Assembly (NCBI RefSeq): GCF_002272015.1
Contig: NZ_NPBY01000029.1
Location: 1 to 64,000 of the forward strand
Direction: 5' to 3'
Origin: Paenibacillus campinasensis
Lineage (GTDB): Bacteria > Bacillota > Bacilli > Paenibacillales > Paenibacillaceae
DNA: 64,000 nucleotides
The stretch's first letter is position 1; each line of letters starts with the position of its first letter. The translations under genes and the position numbers were made by a program. The notes under the pieces were generated by a model, which worked only from the letters and a program-made list of their open reading frames with translations, did not search any database and had not been told where the DNA came from. Positions 55,462-63,445 of the stretch are shown piece by piece.

Positions 55462-55501
55462 AAAGGCTTTGTCTCGTCGAAGGACGGGGCAAAGCCTTTT
55501 G
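55462..55501 (+). terminator. Terminator of the sulfate transporter operon
   Basis: AAAGGCTTTGTCTCGTC pairs with GACGGGGCAAAGCCTTT and TTGTT follows. The rest of the gap to 55722 shows nothing else. Confidence 0.85.
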
Positions 55502-55722
55502 TTATATAAGCCTGTAGCCTGTGTGCTGGTTCGGCAGCACGTCCCCAATCCAAGACCGAGTTGAAAGCCCTGAAAGCCCTCCCTCTCGCCGTTCAAGATA
55601 AAGGGCATGCTGGGGGAGAACTGCTGCATCTCCGCATGCCGCAACATCCTGGTGCAATACTTCGTCTAATAACGAGGAAAGAAGCGGGTTGATAAGATGA
55701 CCTACACGAAGGAGGTTCGAAT

Positions 55723-57030
55723 ATGGGGAGAAGCGGATGGGCGATGCTTGGCCTAGCGGTGCTGCTGGCATTGACGGCCTGTGGCGGTCCTGGACAAGGG
55801 GAGAATGGCGGGGAGCTGCATTTGGACAAGGAGCAGAGCAAGCGTCATGATTCAGTCAATACGTCCAGGGAGGTGCCGGAGCTTACGGAAGATGAGCGGA
55901 AACGCCTGCTGTCTGCTGTGAACAGGGAGATGATCGAGGCTCAAAACCGGCTGGGGCTATCGATCCATCAGCAGTTGGTGGAGTCATCGGCGGAGCCGAA
56001 TGTGATGCTGTCTCCCTACAGCATTACGGCTGCGTTGGCGCTGGCGTATAACGGCAGCGCCGGGATGACGCAGGAGGAGATGGCGGGGGTGCTGGGTTGG
56101 TCGGGCATGGACCTGGATGAGATTAATGAGAACAACCGGCACCTCAAACTTCTGCTTGAGCAGGGCGGCGGGGTGCTGCTGAATGTAGCCAACTCGGTAT
56201 GGCATCATCAGGGAGTGATGCTCCAGCAGCCGTATATAAGTGCGGTCCGTGACAGCTACGGAGCCGAGGTTCGGAAAACGGACTTGACGAGTTCACAAGC
56301 GGTGGAGGAGATCAACAGCTGGGTCGAGGAGAAAACCCGTGGCAAGATCAGCGAGATCCTTGATGAGCCTCCGAATGCAGCTGCGATGCTGATCAATGCG
56401 GTCTATTTCAACGGCAATTGGAAGCAGGCATTTGACCCGTCCTTGACGGTCAAGGATTCGTTCAAGCTGCCGGATGGCAAGCTGTCTGAGGTTCAGATGA
56501 TGCAGCAGGAGGAGCGCTTTGCCTACAAGGAAAGCGAGGATTGGCAGGCTGTTCGGCTTCCGTACGGAGACGGGCGAATGGAGATGCTCATTCTGCTGCC
56601 GTCAGAACAATCCTCGCTTGATATTATGCATACCGCGCTGTGGGAGAACGAGCTGGAATGGAGGGAGGGCTTTGCCATGGAGAAGGTGGATCTGGCCTTG
56701 CCCAAGTTCAAGCTGGAGGCTTCAGCCGAGCTGTCAGCTGCGCTGGAGCAGCTCGGCATGAGGGCAGCTTTTCAAGACCAGGCGGCGGATTTCAGCCGGA
56801 TGGCGGATAACGGGGCTGACTTTTTTATTGGCCGGGTTCAACACAAGGTGTACATTGACGTCCATGAGGCGGGCACGGAAGCAGCGGCGGTGACGGGTAT
56901 CGAGATGCAGACAAGCGCAGCGCCGCCGTCCGAGCCGGTTATCACGCATGTCGATCGCCCGTTTTTCTTCGCCATCGAAGATCGGGATACAGGCGCATGG
57001 TTATTTATGGGGTCTGTCAATCAACCTTAG
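55723..57030 (+). CDS. Lipoprotein serpin (serine protease inhibitor)
   Basis: 435 residues. The signal peptide ends in the lipobox LTAC (Cys near residue 20), then an acidic linker and the serpin fold from about 65. NVMLSPYSITAALALAYNGS, LINAVYFNGNWKQAFDPSLT and VDRPFFFAIEDRDTG are family landmarks. The reactive-loop hinge reads EAGTEAAAVTG, with the small residues required for loop insertion, which indicates an inhibitory serpin. By counting from the hinge, P1-P1' falls near Ser-Ala in MQTSAAPP, but the exact bond is an inference. It would protect the cell surface from elastase- or subtilisin-like proteases. Confidence 0.9.
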   Translation: MGRSGWAMLGLAVLLALTACGGPGQGENGGELHLDKEQSKRHDSVNTSREVPELTEDERKRLLSAVNREMIEAQNRLGLSIHQQLVESSAEPNVMLSPYSITAALALAYNGSAGMTQEEMAGVLGWSGMDLDEINENNRHLKLLLEQGGGVLLNVANSVWHHQGVMLQQPYISAVRDSYGAEVRKTDLTSSQAVEEINSWVEEKTRGKISEILDEPPNAAAMLINAVYFNGNWKQAFDPSLTVKDSFKLPDGKLSEVQMMQQEERFAYKESEDWQAVRLPYGDGRMEMLILLPSEQSSLDIMHTALWENELEWREGFAMEKVDLALPKFKLEASAELSAALEQLGMRAAFQDQAADFSRMADNGADFFIGRVQHKVYIDVHEAGTEAAAVTGIEMQTSAAPPSEPVITHVDRPFFFAIEDRDTGAWLFMGSVNQP

Positions 57031-57157
57031 CATATACTATATCAGACAGCAGTTGGTGGTGAATTGCTGGCAGATGGAATGATTCCTGAAATACAGCCAA
57101 AAATAGGAAACTTTGTTATAATGGTCGATAAGACGAAATTGTATAACAAAGGGGAAT

Positions 57158-58198
57158 ATGGTGCCTATGTCCATACCAAAGCCGAATTTATTCATAGGTT
57201 CTTCCAGAGAGGCCATTAAGTATGCTAGGGCCATACATGAACAGATTAAGCGGGCCGCGCAGGTGACACCGTGGTACGGCGGAACGTTCGGGCCGAACAT
57301 GTATACGATGGAAGCTTTGGAGAAGCAGCTGGCGTCCAGTGATTTTGGCGTGTTCGTATTTTCCCCGGATGACATTGCGCTGATTCGGGGCAAGCATGTG
57401 TTTATCACCCGCGACAACACCTTGTTTGAGATGGGGCTGTTCTGGGGAAGGCTTGGCAGAAGAAGGGTGTACTGCATGATTCCCGATCAGGTTGAGCCGG
57501 AGAAAGACTTGATACACGATGCGACAGTGGAGGAATACCATCTTCTATCCGATCTGCAGGGCATCACGCTGCTGGAATACGAGCTTCGGAGCGACGGGGA
57601 TTATAAATCAGCGGTGGATGTGGCCTGCGGACATATTATGAACGCCATTGCCGAGGAAGGATTTTACCACGATCCGGTGGACATCATTGAGCAGAAGGAA
57701 GCCGAGCTCCGGCGGAAGCAAAGCGTGCTTCATTTCTTCTGGGAGTTTAACCGCAACGTACAGGTCACGGATGAGACGGAGAAGTTTCATGCGCTCAGCG
57801 AAGCGGTGCGCAATTCCCTGCTCCCTCCGGCCCGCGGCGATTACCGGGTAACCGGGGCCGCATTCTGGGGACGAAGAGGGGATGAAGGGATTGCGCATAT
57901 CGGGGGTAATGTAGGAAGAGGGAGATTTTTCCCGTTTGATGGTGACGAAGCACGCTCGCCGAGCAATCAGTCGATTTATGTGCTGGACGTGTATCATAGC
58001 GGAAAATGGGCATTTTATCATGAGGAGGAAGTTGCGCAGGTGTATGTGTTCTGCTATCCTTTAGGTGTGAATCATGTGCTGTCGGTCCATTTTACAGGAC
58101 ATGAAATGCTTGACGATGAAGACCTCGCAGAGGTTGTGGAGCAGAATCGGGAGTTGCTTCGCACCATCAGGTATCTAGTTGGAGGGGATTCGCAATGA
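57158..58198 (+). CDS. TIR-like nucleotide-binding protein with GAF-like C-terminal region
   Basis: 346 residues. The N-terminal part (about 8-150) matches the TIR-like family found in bacterial immune effectors (PF10137/CAP12 type): NLFIGSSREAIKYARAIHEQ, SDFGVFVFSPDDIALIRGK and RDNTLFEMGLFWGRLGRRRV. Glu91 in FEMG is in the place of the catalytic NADase Glu. The C-terminal half (about 190-345) looks like a GAF-type sensor: YRVTGAAFWGRRG, SIYVLDVYHSGKW and VYVFCYPLGVNHVLSVHFTG. No cyclase gene is near. It overlaps the next gene by 4 bases. Biological role is unknown. Confidence 0.8.
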   Translation: MVPMSIPKPNLFIGSSREAIKYARAIHEQIKRAAQVTPWYGGTFGPNMYTMEALEKQLASSDFGVFVFSPDDIALIRGKHVFITRDNTLFEMGLFWGRLGRRRVYCMIPDQVEPEKDLIHDATVEEYHLLSDLQGITLLEYELRSDGDYKSAVDVACGHIMNAIAEEGFYHDPVDIIEQKEAELRRKQSVLHFFWEFNRNVQVTDETEKFHALSEAVRNSLLPPARGDYRVTGAAFWGRRGDEGIAHIGGNVGRGRFFPFDGDEARSPSNQSIYVLDVYHSGKWAFYHEEEVAQVYVFCYPLGVNHVLSVHFTGHEMLDDEDLAEVVEQNRELLRTIRYLVGGDSQ

Positions 58199-58428
58199 GC
58201 GGAAAAGAGAAAAAGAAATCGACAGAAGGCAACCAAGGATCCGCCAACGGCAGCTGGGTGGTTAGAGGTCCGATTCCTATGACAAGCTCGCTGAAGTCGA
58301 AGAAGCGCACAGGAAGACGGCAGAACAAGAACGGTGTATTTGTAGGCCCTTCGGTTGAAGGCGTCGACAAAAAATACGTCAAGGTGATCAGCGGAGCTGT
58401 AGATGACAAGAAGCCATCATTCGCATAA
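58195..58428 (+). CDS. Small basic protein translationally coupled to the TIR-like gene
   Basis: A 77-residue, Lys/Gly/Ser-rich protein, probably disordered at the N-terminus (MSGKEKKKSTEGNQGSANGS). The middle SSLKSKKRTGRRQNKNGVFV is strongly basic. ATG 58195 overlaps the TIR-like stop as ATGA, with GGAGGGG upstream, so the two are made together. I do not recognise the family. A role as partner, regulator or nucleic-acid binder of the TIR-like protein is possible, but only by position. Confidence 0.7.
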   Translation: MSGKEKKKSTEGNQGSANGSWVVRGPIPMTSSLKSKKRTGRRQNKNGVFVGPSVEGVDKKYVKVISGAVDDKKPSFA

Positions 58429-58449
58429 ATCATAGTGTAACGATAGCAG

Positions 58450-58480
58450 GCCGTTCGGCATACATTCCGGGCGGCTTTAT
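58450..58480 (+). terminator. Terminator of the TIR-like two-gene unit
   Basis: GCCGTTCGG pairs with CCGGGCGGC through two G-T pairs, followed by TTTATT. Confidence 0.6.
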
Positions 58481-58546
58481 TGTGTTATCCGGATATGCTG
58501 TACGGTGCCCGGATTTCCAGGACATTGACAGGGAGGCATAATCACA

Positions 58547-59332
58547 ATGAGTGCAGATCAATTGACGTTTTTGGGAACGGGAGATGCAATGGGGGTGCCG
58601 AGGGTCTATTGTGACTGCGCAGTCTGTGCAGAGGCGCGCGATACAGGGATGAACCGGAGGCTCCGTTCCTCGGTGATGATCGAGAGTGGAGCGGATTTTT
58701 TCCTTGTGGATTGCGGTCCGGATTGGCGCGTCATGATGGAGCATATCGGTCAGCGAACAGTCAGACACATTCTGGTTACCCACCCGCATTTCGATCATAT
58801 CGGAGGATTGCCGGAATGGGCGGATGCGTGCCGCTGGCTCGGCGAGAAGGGCAATCTGTACGCTCCGCAGGAGGTGCTGAGCAAGATTGTGGAGCAGTAT
58901 CCTTGGCTGCCGGGCAACCTGGAGATGACGGCTGTGGATCATGGAGTACAACTGTGCGGCTGGCACATCATCTGCTGGAGAGTCAACCATGGCAAGAACG
59001 GCTACTCCTATGCCTACCGGCTGGAGAAGAACGGATTCGTCTGGGCCTACAATTCGGATTCCATCGATTTGAACGCGGAGGAGAAGGCGCACTTGAGGGG
59101 GCTGGACCTATTGGTGCTGGGGACGAGCTTTGTTCATGAGAAGGCGGCATTTGCAACGCGGTCGGTCTATGATATGCGCGAAGCGGCTGACCTGCTGGCC
59201 GAACTGAAGCCGCGCCAGACGGTTTATACCCATATGTCCCATGATGTGGACGTGCGGGGGGACCTGTCTTTGCCGGAGGGTGTCCGATTGGCATGTACGG
59301 GAATGAAAGTGCGACTGGCCCAGGAGTCGTAG
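58547..59332 (+). CDS. MBL-fold metallohydrolase (PhnP-like)
   Basis: 261 residues. The start LTFLGTGDAMGVPRVYCDCA followed by VCAEARDTG resembles the zinc-holding N-terminus of PhnP-type phosphodiesterases. The metal site HPHFDHIGG (HxHxDH), a later His near VNHGKNGYSY and the final YTHMSHDVD fit the family. It probably acts on a cyclic or phosphodiester substrate; no phn genes are nearby. ATG 58547 follows GGGAGGC. Confidence 0.87.
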   Translation: MSADQLTFLGTGDAMGVPRVYCDCAVCAEARDTGMNRRLRSSVMIESGADFFLVDCGPDWRVMMEHIGQRTVRHILVTHPHFDHIGGLPEWADACRWLGEKGNLYAPQEVLSKIVEQYPWLPGNLEMTAVDHGVQLCGWHIICWRVNHGKNGYSYAYRLEKNGFVWAYNSDSIDLNAEEKAHLRGLDLLVLGTSFVHEKAAFATRSVYDMREAADLLAELKPRQTVYTHMSHDVDVRGDLSLPEGVRLACTGMKVRLAQES

Positions 59333-59449
59333 AGCAAGATAGACGGAAGTGCACGGTAGGTTCGCCCGGAATTATGGGGCAGGTCGAGGCACGGAATGCG
59401 CGCCACAGGCGTATGCGGGACGGATCTGAAGAAGGTATAGGAGGGAATT

Positions 59450-60211
59450 ATGCGGTACTACAAGCCGAAGGAAATCGCAGATGAGCTGCAGATCAGCACC
59501 AGCGCGCTGCGGCATTATGAAGCGTGGGGCGTGGTGCCGCCCCCGGAGCGGGCCGAGAATGGCCACCGCCTGTATACGAGCGAGCATGTTGCATACTTTC
59601 GCTGCTTGCGGGCGATGTTTCCCGGATTCGGCTACGGGATGACTTATGAAGTGCTGCGCTTCATTCAGAAGCGGGAGCTTGATGACGCACTGTGGCTGGT
59701 TAATGCCGAGCAGGCCAAGCTGCAGCAGGAGAAAATGCTGGCGGATCAAACGCTGGCACTGCTGGAGGACCCGTCGCTGGAGATGGTGAAAGGAAAGCGG
59801 CTGAAGCCGCGTATGACCATTGGCGAGGTCGCCGAGCTGGCGGATGTGGAGACATCGGCCATTCGCCACTGGGAGAAGGAGGGGCTGCTGAGCCCGGAGA
59901 GGAATCCGGACAATGGTTACCGGCTCTATACGCCGCTTCATGTCAGGCAAATTTTGCTGATTCGTTCCCTGCGCAAAACAGTGTTTTTTCTGGAGAAGAT
60001 CAAGGGGATTGTTCAGGCGGTCGAGCACCAGAGCATTGAGCAGGCCCGGAAAATGATGCGGGAGGCGCTGTCTGTCATTCACGAGCGAATTCGTCAGCAG
60101 TTTTACGGTGTCTACAAATTGGTGGAACTGTGCATCGAGCTCGGGCTGATCGATGGCAGCGATGCTGCGTTGACGCGGACGCTGCATACATTCGAGGGCG
60201 GCGGGACGTAA
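59450..60211 (+). CDS. MerR-type regulator with two HTH domains
   Basis: 253 residues. Two MerR winged helices occur in one chain: the first at about 2-60 (YYKPKEIADELQISTSALRH then YEAWGVVPPPER), the second at about 122-185 (MTIGEVAELADVETSAIRHW then EKEGLLSPERNPDNGYRLYT). No metal-binding Cys are visible. Tandem MerR domains are unusual and could bind longer or asymmetric operators as a monomer or dimer. ATG 59450 follows AGGAGGGA. Its targets are unknown. Confidence 0.85.
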   Translation: MRYYKPKEIADELQISTSALRHYEAWGVVPPPERAENGHRLYTSEHVAYFRCLRAMFPGFGYGMTYEVLRFIQKRELDDALWLVNAEQAKLQQEKMLADQTLALLEDPSLEMVKGKRLKPRMTIGEVAELADVETSAIRHWEKEGLLSPERNPDNGYRLYTPLHVRQILLIRSLRKTVFFLEKIKGIVQAVEHQSIEQARKMMREALSVIHERIRQQFYGVYKLVELCIELGLIDGSDAALTRTLHTFEGGGT

Positions 60212-60408
60212 TCCATCGGCAGAGGCGGAGAGTGAGAGTGAGAGGGAGAGGGGCAATGAAAAAGGAGCAAGCCAAGCACCGGAAGGCGGCCGGCCGGTAA
60301 ATCTGAGCGGCTGTCTGCATGCCCTCCGGACCCGGCGCTTGGGCAGCTTATGCGTGCCCGCAGTCAGGCAAGCTTATCCGGTTCGTCGTCCTTCCTTGCC
60401 TAATATAA

Positions 60409-60437
60409 TACTGCCCGGCAACAGCTGCCGGGCAGTA
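60409..60437 (-). terminator. Terminator of the HAD phosphatase gene
   Basis: TACTGCCCGGCA pairs perfectly with TGCCGGGCAGTA around ACAGC. The minus-strand side continues TTATATTA, a weak T-rich tail. Confidence 0.65.
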
Positions 60438-60447
60438 CTGGACTTCA

Positions 60448-61245
60448 TTAGAGCACAAATTTCTCGATCACGTGCTTCACGCCGTCCTCGTTATTGCTCA
60501 AGGTTACATAGTCAGCAATAGCCTTCAGCGGCTCGATCGCATTTCCCATCGCGACGCCGAGCCCGGCTGCCTCGAGCATTTCATGATCATTCCAGGAATC
60601 CCCGATCGCAATCGTCTCGCTCAGATCACAGTTGAAATGGTTCGCCAGGAACGTCAGGGCATGCCCTTTGGTTCCTTCCTTGTGCATGAACTCGAGGAAA
60701 TGCGGCTTGGACTTCGTGATATGAACCTGGTCGCCAAGCAGCTCCTTGAATACAGGAATCAACTCATCAAGGTAGTCCGGATCATCGATGATGAGCATTT
60801 TTGGCGTCGGCTTGCGCACGACCTGGATGAAGTCCGGCTCAATATAATAAGGGGTGCGGTTCAGGGCGCAGTAATCGATCAGCTTCTCATTTTCCTCCCG
60901 GGAATAGAGCTTGTCATCGATATACGTCTGCAGGTGCAGGTTATGCTGAACGCAGTATTCATACAGCTTCTCGGCAGCATCCACCGGGAAATAGCGCTCG
61001 TAGAGCACCTTTTCATCCAGCAGATTTTTGATCAGTGCACCCTGATACGTAATGATCGGCACATTCAGTCCGGTCTGCCGGGCGATCGCCTGTGCGGATG
61101 CATAAGCCCGACCGGTTGCAAGGGTGACTACGACGCCTTTGGCAACCGCCTGCTCCAGCGCGCGCTGTACACCGGGGGTAACCTCTTTGTCGTCATTAAT
61201 GAGCGTGTCGTCGATGTCGATGGCCATCAGTTTGTAAGTGGTCAT
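60448..61245 (-). CDS. Cof-type HAD-IIB phosphatase (YidA-like)
   Basis: 265 residues. HAD motif I is MAIDIDDTLINDD with the nucleophile Asp near residue 9, motif II ATGRAYASA, and motif IV AIGDSWNDHEMLEAAGLGVA near the C-terminus. The C2B cap domain lies between. Such enzymes dephosphorylate small sugar phosphates or flavin intermediates; the substrate is unknown. ATG 61245 follows GAGGAGAG. Confidence 0.92.
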   Translation of the reverse strand: MTTYKLMAIDIDDTLINDDKEVTPGVQRALEQAVAKGVVVTLATGRAYASAQAIARQTGLNVPIITYQGALIKNLLDEKVLYERYFPVDAAEKLYEYCVQHNLHLQTYIDDKLYSREENEKLIDYCALNRTPYYIEPDFIQVVRKPTPKMLIIDDPDYLDELIPVFKELLGDQVHITKSKPHFLEFMHKEGTKGHALTFLANHFNCDLSETIAIGDSWNDHEMLEAAGLGVAMGNAIEPLKAIADYVTLSNNEDGVKHVIEKFVL

Positions 61246-61305
61246 GGTATTCTCTCCTCTTCGATCTCTGTATTGTTCTCTCTCTAACTCATCATACCTG
61301 TGATT

Positions 61306-62244
61306 CTATTGTACCTGTTCCGGCACAGACTTCAATTCCGCTTCCGGTGCAGACTTCAATTCTGCCATAATCATGCCCGCCAGAATGCACACACATCCGA
61401 ATATGCCTGCAGTGCCGAGACGCTCGCCGGCAAACAGCATTCCGGTCAACGCGGCGAAGACGGGCTCCATCGCGTAAATGACCGCCACCCGGGATGGGGT
61501 GGTGAATTTCTGGCAAGCAGTCTGGATCCAGAAGGCGAAGGCGCTGGCCGGCCCGATGGACACCACAAGCGCCCAGATGACATCGGGCTGCTGCAGCATG
61601 TCGTAAATCTCCGACGTATTGGCGAAGGTCTCGGTTGCCCCGGAGGCGGCCATGCTGAGCACACCAACGACCGCCATTTGCAGCGCGGCAAGCAGCAGCG
61701 GAGGATACTTGGTTGCGTATAATCCGGTATAGCCGATGTGTAGCGCGAATCCGAACGCACAGACAAGCACGAGCGCATCCCCTTTGTTCAGGCTCATCCC
61801 GCTGCCGGCAAAGGCGAGCAAGTACAGTCCGGCAGCAGCCAGAAATGCGCTGACCCAGGTCATTCTGGAGATGGAATGCTTCAGCAGCACAAACGACAGG
61901 AAGGGGACGAGCACCACGGACAGACCGGTAATAAATCCGGCATTGGAGGTGGTGGTATACAGCAGCCCCGCGGTCTGAAACGCATAGCCGATAAACAAAA
62001 AAAGTCCAAGCAGACAGGCATGGAGCACCATTCTGACGGACAGCTGCTTCCACTGCCTGGAATAAAAGACGGAAATGATAAGCGCCAGCAGCAGGGCGGC
62101 ACCCAAAAAGCGGACGGCGTTAAAAGCCATCGGCGGCAAAATTCGCACCGCATGCTGCACGATGAGGAAGGTGCTGCCCCACAGCATCGCCACCATAAGC
62201 AGGCTCATATCGGCCATTCGCGAACGGTTCACTACAGAGGTCAT
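61306..62244 (-). CDS. DMT-superfamily transporter (EamA, drug/metabolite)
   Basis: 312 residues with ten predicted membrane helices in two EamA halves: LLMVAMLWGSTFLIVQHAVR at the N-terminus and VIYAMEPVFAALTGMLFAGE in the second half. The C-terminus carries a near-perfect duplicated AELKSAPE/AELKSVPE tail. ATG 62244 lies right on the AAAGG site; GTG four codons further (62232) would be better spaced, so the start is uncertain. The substrate is unknown. Confidence 0.85.
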   Translation of the reverse strand: MTSVVNRSRMADMSLLMVAMLWGSTFLIVQHAVRILPPMAFNAVRFLGAALLLALIISVFYSRQWKQLSVRMVLHACLLGLFLFIGYAFQTAGLLYTTTSNAGFITGLSVVLVPFLSFVLLKHSISRMTWVSAFLAAAGLYLLAFAGSGMSLNKGDALVLVCAFGFALHIGYTGLYATKYPPLLLAALQMAVVGVLSMAASGATETFANTSEIYDMLQQPDVIWALVVSIGPASAFAFWIQTACQKFTTPSRVAVIYAMEPVFAALTGMLFAGERLGTAGIFGCVCILAGMIMAELKSAPEAELKSVPEQVQ

Positions 62245-62427
62245 CCTTTCTGACGTAACAGGTCTTCCCTAACTATGGCTGTAAAACAGCAAGTGACCAA
62301 ATTGTATCCCATAACCGGGACTGGGACAAGCACTTTTGCGCTCGGAAGCAGCCGGACGGAGCGTGCCTTAAACGGTATGCCGGGCGGCGGAAGAGTGGCA
62401 GGGCCATAGACGGAGAATGGATGAATA

Positions 62428-62457
62428 TGGACAACATGGCAGGGAATTTGCTATACT
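62428..62457 (+). promoter_or_regulatory. Promoter of the YdjM-like gene
   Basis: TGGACA at 62428-62433 and TATACT at 62452-62457, spacer 18, with TGC before the -10 forming an extended element. Confidence 0.5.
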
Positions 62458-62525
62458 GAATAACCGAACATGTATTCTCATTCAGGGTGCAGTTCGTTAC
62501 CCACAGCCGAAAGGAAGTAATCATC

Positions 62526-63239
62526 ATGATGGGAAGAGCACATTTGATTATCGGGACGGGGGTCACCGTATCCATCATGGGCCTGGCTGGCGTCCCCGTG
62601 ACGCTCCCTGCGGTCGGCGTGGCTTTGGTCAGCTCGCTTCTTCCCGACATCGACGAGCCGAACTCGCTGCTGGTGCGCCGGGCGATCCCGACGGAACTGC
62701 TGCGCATTCTCCAGCTGTCGCTTATCGGCGCTGCACTCATCGTCGGATATTACGGCTCGGAATATACGCCGTGGAATCTCGTCTTGTCCGCCCTGATCGG
62801 GATGGTGTCGTTTCTCCCGGGGCGGACGCTGCGGCATGTCGTCATGTTTCTGATCGGCCTGGGGCTGCTGTTTCTCGGTCAGAGACTGAGCCCGTGGAAC
62901 ACCATTGCCGGCAGCGTCCTCATCGCGGCGTCGCTGGTGACACACCGCGGTTTGACACATACGCTGTACGCAACGGTGGGCTGGACGGCGCTGCTTTATT
63001 TCGCTTCCCAGGGCAGGGAAGGGGCGGAAAGCTTATGGATTGCCGGAGGCATATCCTATTTCATTCATCTGCTGTCCGATGCGCTTACGAACCATGGCAT
63101 TCGTCCGCTGCCGCCATTCAAATTCAAGATCAAGCTCAAAATGATGAGCACAGGCAGCAAGTGGGGGAGAAATGTAGAGAATGTTTTTATTTTATTGACC
63201 CTGCTGCTCGTCTGGTATGTGTTCATGGGGTCGCGGTAA
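62526..63239 (+). CDS. Membrane-bound metal-dependent hydrolase-like protein (YdjM, DUF457)
   Basis: 237 residues with several membrane helices. GRAHLIIGTGVTVSIMGLAG, LLPDIDEPNS and HRGLTHTLYATVGW hold the His/Asp metal-site residues of this family. SYFIHLLSDALTNHGIRPLP follows. Biochemical activity is not well defined. ATG 62526 follows AAAGGAAG; the longer frame from 62487 has no such site. Confidence 0.82.
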   Translation: MMGRAHLIIGTGVTVSIMGLAGVPVTLPAVGVALVSSLLPDIDEPNSLLVRRAIPTELLRILQLSLIGAALIVGYYGSEYTPWNLVLSALIGMVSFLPGRTLRHVVMFLIGLGLLFLGQRLSPWNTIAGSVLIAASLVTHRGLTHTLYATVGWTALLYFASQGREGAESLWIAGGISYFIHLLSDALTNHGIRPLPPFKFKIKLKMMSTGSKWGRNVENVFILLTLLLVWYVFMGSR

Positions 63240-63369
63240 CTTCGAAGTGAGGCGCGGTATTGCATCTCCCGGCGCCTCTGCCCGGCATGCCTGCCTTGTG
63301 CCGGTCTTCATGCAGCGCGTGGATTGTGAGCGGGTTGTTCGCTTGCTCTCTTTCTGTACATGATCGCAG

Positions 63370-63417
63370 AAAAACCTCCTGTCTTCGCCGGGGATGACCC
63401 GCAGGACAGGAGGTTTT
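63370..63417. terminator. Terminator between the YdjM-like and lipoate ligase genes
   Basis: AAAAACCTCCTGTC pairs with GACAGGAGGTTTTTT. A-rich and T-rich flanks allow use by both convergent genes. Confidence 0.88.
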
Positions 63418-63445
63418 TTGTTGTTGGGGTATGGATGGAAGCAGG

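Noticed and set aside
57158-58428. Classical CBASS or Pycsar operon
   Set aside because: No nucleotide cyclase, CapV, SAVED or STING gene is in the neighbourhood; only the TIR-like domain resembles those effectors.
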